Part shown: positions 4,661 through 6,042 of the stretch, in pieces
Position numbering within the stretch: the first letter of the stretch is position 1
How the letters are laid out: the number at the start of each line of letters is the position of its first letter
DNA from: Synergistales bacterium
Lineage (GTDB): Bacteria; Synergistota; Synergistia; Synergistales; 79-D21
Direction: 5' to 3'
DNA length: 6,042 nucleotides
NCBI GenBank assembly: GCA_015657435.1
Contig: JADLKH010000003.1
Coordinates: forward strand, 448,726-454,767
The notes under the pieces: model-generated
Seen by the model: only the letters and a program-made list of their open reading frames with translations
What the model was told of the DNA's origin: nothing
Database searches by the model: none
Made by a program: the position numbers and the translations under genes

Positions 4661-6042
4661 GTGCTCCGGGAAGCGTTCATCAGCGTCGGGATCGATATCG
4701 GCACGACGACGATGTCGATGGCCGTCAGCAGGCTGAAACTGGAGAACTCCGCTCCCGGACTGGGCATCCCGAGGGTGAGGATCACCGGTAAGGAAGTCCT
4801 TTTCCGCAGCGACACCGAATATACCCCGTTTTCGGAGTGGGGCGAGATACAGGTCGCCGCCGTCGAGCGGTTCGTCTTCGAGCAGTTTGAAAGGGCGGGG
4901 GTCGATCCCTCGATGATCCGCACCGGCGCCGTCATCGTCACGGGACAGGCGGCGCAGGCCGCCAACGCGGAAGCGGTGGGGCGGGCGGTTTCGAGGGTCT
5001 CGGGACAGTTTGTCGTGGCGGTGGCGGGAGCACACCTGGAAGCCGCGATCAGCGGACGGGGAGCGGGAGCGTCCCGGCTGTCCGAAAGCGGGCGATGCCG
5101 GGTTTTGAACCTCGACATCGGCGGGGGGACGACGAACGCCTCTCTTTTCGAGAACGGCCGGCTGTCCGGAACCTTCTGTTTCGAGATCGGCGGGAGGCTG
5201 GTCCGGTTCGTCCCGGGGACGAAAACGGTAGCCCGGTTCACGAAAACGGCGGAGCACGCGGCTTCGCGGGTCGGAGTTGCCCTGGAGAAGGGACGCCCAC
5301 TGACCGAGGGGGAGATCGGGAAGACTGCCGAGGTTCTGGCGGGATCCCTCGTCTCCTTTATCCGGGGAGCACCCGACGATCTGGCCCTTGAGAGCCGGAT
5401 CGAGCCCGGACTGAAACTCCTTCCGGGCGAGGTGGACAGAGTCACATTTTCCGGTGGGGTCGGACGTCTCCTTTACGAGGAGGAGAAAGACGACCGCCTC
5501 AGGTACGGTGATTTCGGCCCGTTTCTGGCGGATTCGCTCCGGGGGCTGATCGGCGCAGCGGGGATAAAGGTGGGGCGCCCCGACGAGACGATGTTCGCAA
5601 CGGTCATCGGAGCGGGAGTCCACACCGTCTCGATCAGCGGGTCCACGATTTACCTTTCGAATCCGTCCGACCTGCCGATACGGGACCTGCCGGTGGTTTC
5701 GATCGCCGGGTGGGGGTCGCCGCAGGTGCGGACGGTTCTGAGGACTCAGCTCGAGATGTTTGGGAGGGAAACCGGCAGGCTTCCGGCTTTGTTCTGCGGC
5801 AGGATGGAACAGAACGGTTTCCGGGAGGCGAAGCGCCTTGCCGAAGAGATCGCGGACCTGGTCGAAGGGTTGACTGTCGGAGGGCCCCTGGTTGTCGTCC
5901 TCGAGGACGATATCGGCAAGATCATGGGAGGACTTTTGAGGAACCGGGTGGGGCAGGATCGGAGTCTCTTTTCGATCGACCAGCTGGGGATGGGCGAGAT
6001 GGACTACGTGGACATCGGGACACCGCTTTTCGGGGGCACCGT
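4661..6042 (+). CDS. eutA: Ethanolamine ammonia-lyase reactivating factor EutA (3' partial)
   Basis: EutA is an actin/Hsp70-fold ATPase that swaps damaged cobalamin out of ethanolamine ammonia-lyase (EutBC) and restores activity. The frame is open from GTG 4661 to the right edge, giving 460 codons, close to the full family length (about 467 in Salmonella), so only the last few residues are missing. Nucleotide-binding motifs are in order: VGIDIGTTTMS (residues 9-19, phosphate 1), LNLDIGGGTTNASLF (about 150-164, phosphate 2) and TFSGGVG (262-268, adenosine site). Family stretches AGAHLEAAISGRGAGASRLS, GAGVHTVSISGSTIYLSNP, VVVLEDDIGKIMGG and the final YVDIGTPLFGGT are present. The start is supported by GAGGGG (4650-4655), which overlaps the pduL stop. 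EutA implies eutB/eutC nearby, probably just downstream; they are not in this window. Confidence 0.94.
   Translation, partial: MLREAFISVGIDIGTTTMSMAVSRLKLENSAPGLGIPRVRITGKEVLFRSDTEYTPFSEWGEIQVAAVERFVFEQFERAGVDPSMIRTGAVIVTGQAAQAANAEAVGRAVSRVSGQFVVAVAGAHLEAAISGRGAGASRLSESGRCRVLNLDIGGGTTNASLFENGRLSGTFCFEIGGRLVRFVPGTKTVARFTKTAEHAASRVGVALEKGRPLTEGEIGKTAEVLAGSLVSFIRGAPDDLALESRIEPGLKLLPGEVDRVTFSGGVGRLLYEEEKDDRLRYGDFGPFLADSLRGLIGAAGIKVGRPDETMFATVIGAGVHTVSISGSTIYLSNPSDLPIRDLPVVSIAGWGSPQVRTVLRTQLEMFGRETGRLPALFCGRMEQNGFREAKRLAEEIADLVEGLTVGGPLVVVLEDDIGKIMGGLLRNRVGQDRSLFSIDQLGMGEMDYVDIGTPLFGGT

Noticed and set aside
4649..4671. Possible selenocysteine read-through of the pduL stop TGA into eutA, which is in the same frame
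   Set aside because: PduL ends at its normal family C-terminus, eutA has its own ribosome-binding site and GTG, and the small hairpin TCCCG/CGGGA (4657-4671) puts its loop only 10 bases after the TGA, too close for a SECIS.
2525..5623. A 1032-codon open frame on the - strand, opposite four + strand genes
   Set aside because: Its translation is rich in Pro, Arg, Asp and Gly with no recognisable domain. GC-rich genes commonly leave the opposite strand free of stops. The + strand genes are all clear family members.

Overview
The window reads as a stretch of a GC-rich (above 60% by eye), strictly anaerobic, selenocysteine-using bacterium that ferments amino acids or amines. All six genes lie on the + strand, close together. 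The taxon cannot be fixed from this sequence. GC-rich coding with frequent AGG, CGG and GGG codons would fit Synergistota, Desulfobacterota or a GC-rich Firmicute, but that is only a lean.

Left half (1-2748), a glycine/sarcosine/betaine reductase 'protein B' module. It starts inside a GrdE-type pyruvoyl proprotein gene (1-1041, 5' end outside the window). Next is a GrdB-type selenoprotein gene (1058-2365), read through an in-frame TGA at 2102-2104 as selenocysteine. A SECIS-like hairpin follows the TGA directly. A small, divergent GrdX-family gene (2374-2748) comes next. A conventional gene caller would break grdB into two ORFs.

Middle (2768-3868), an octopine/nopaline dehydrogenase-family (opine-type) NAD(P) oxidoreductase preceded by a perfect AAGGAGG ribosome-binding site. 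A 153-base gap follows (3869-4021), the only sizeable non-coding stretch, with one weak promoter candidate.

Right half (4022-6042), a PduL-type phosphotransacylase with an encapsulation-peptide-like N-terminus. Almost touching it is a EutA-type ethanolamine ammonia-lyase reactivase that runs off the right edge.

How they may work together (inference): protein B cleaves an amino-acetate-type substrate (glycine, sarcosine, betaine or a relative) and the partner Grd proteins yield acetyl phosphate. PduL interconverts acetyl phosphate and acetyl-CoA. EutA points to ethanolamine ammonia-lyase nearby, which makes acetaldehyde and so a second route to acetyl-CoA. The set would suit a Stickland-like pairing: ethanolamine-derived acetaldehyde supplies reductant, the selenoenzyme reductase consumes it, and both arms meet at acetyl-CoA/acetyl phosphate. 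The opine-type dehydrogenase is the least explained member. No shell proteins, GrdA, GrdC/D, EutB/C or transporters are visible here.
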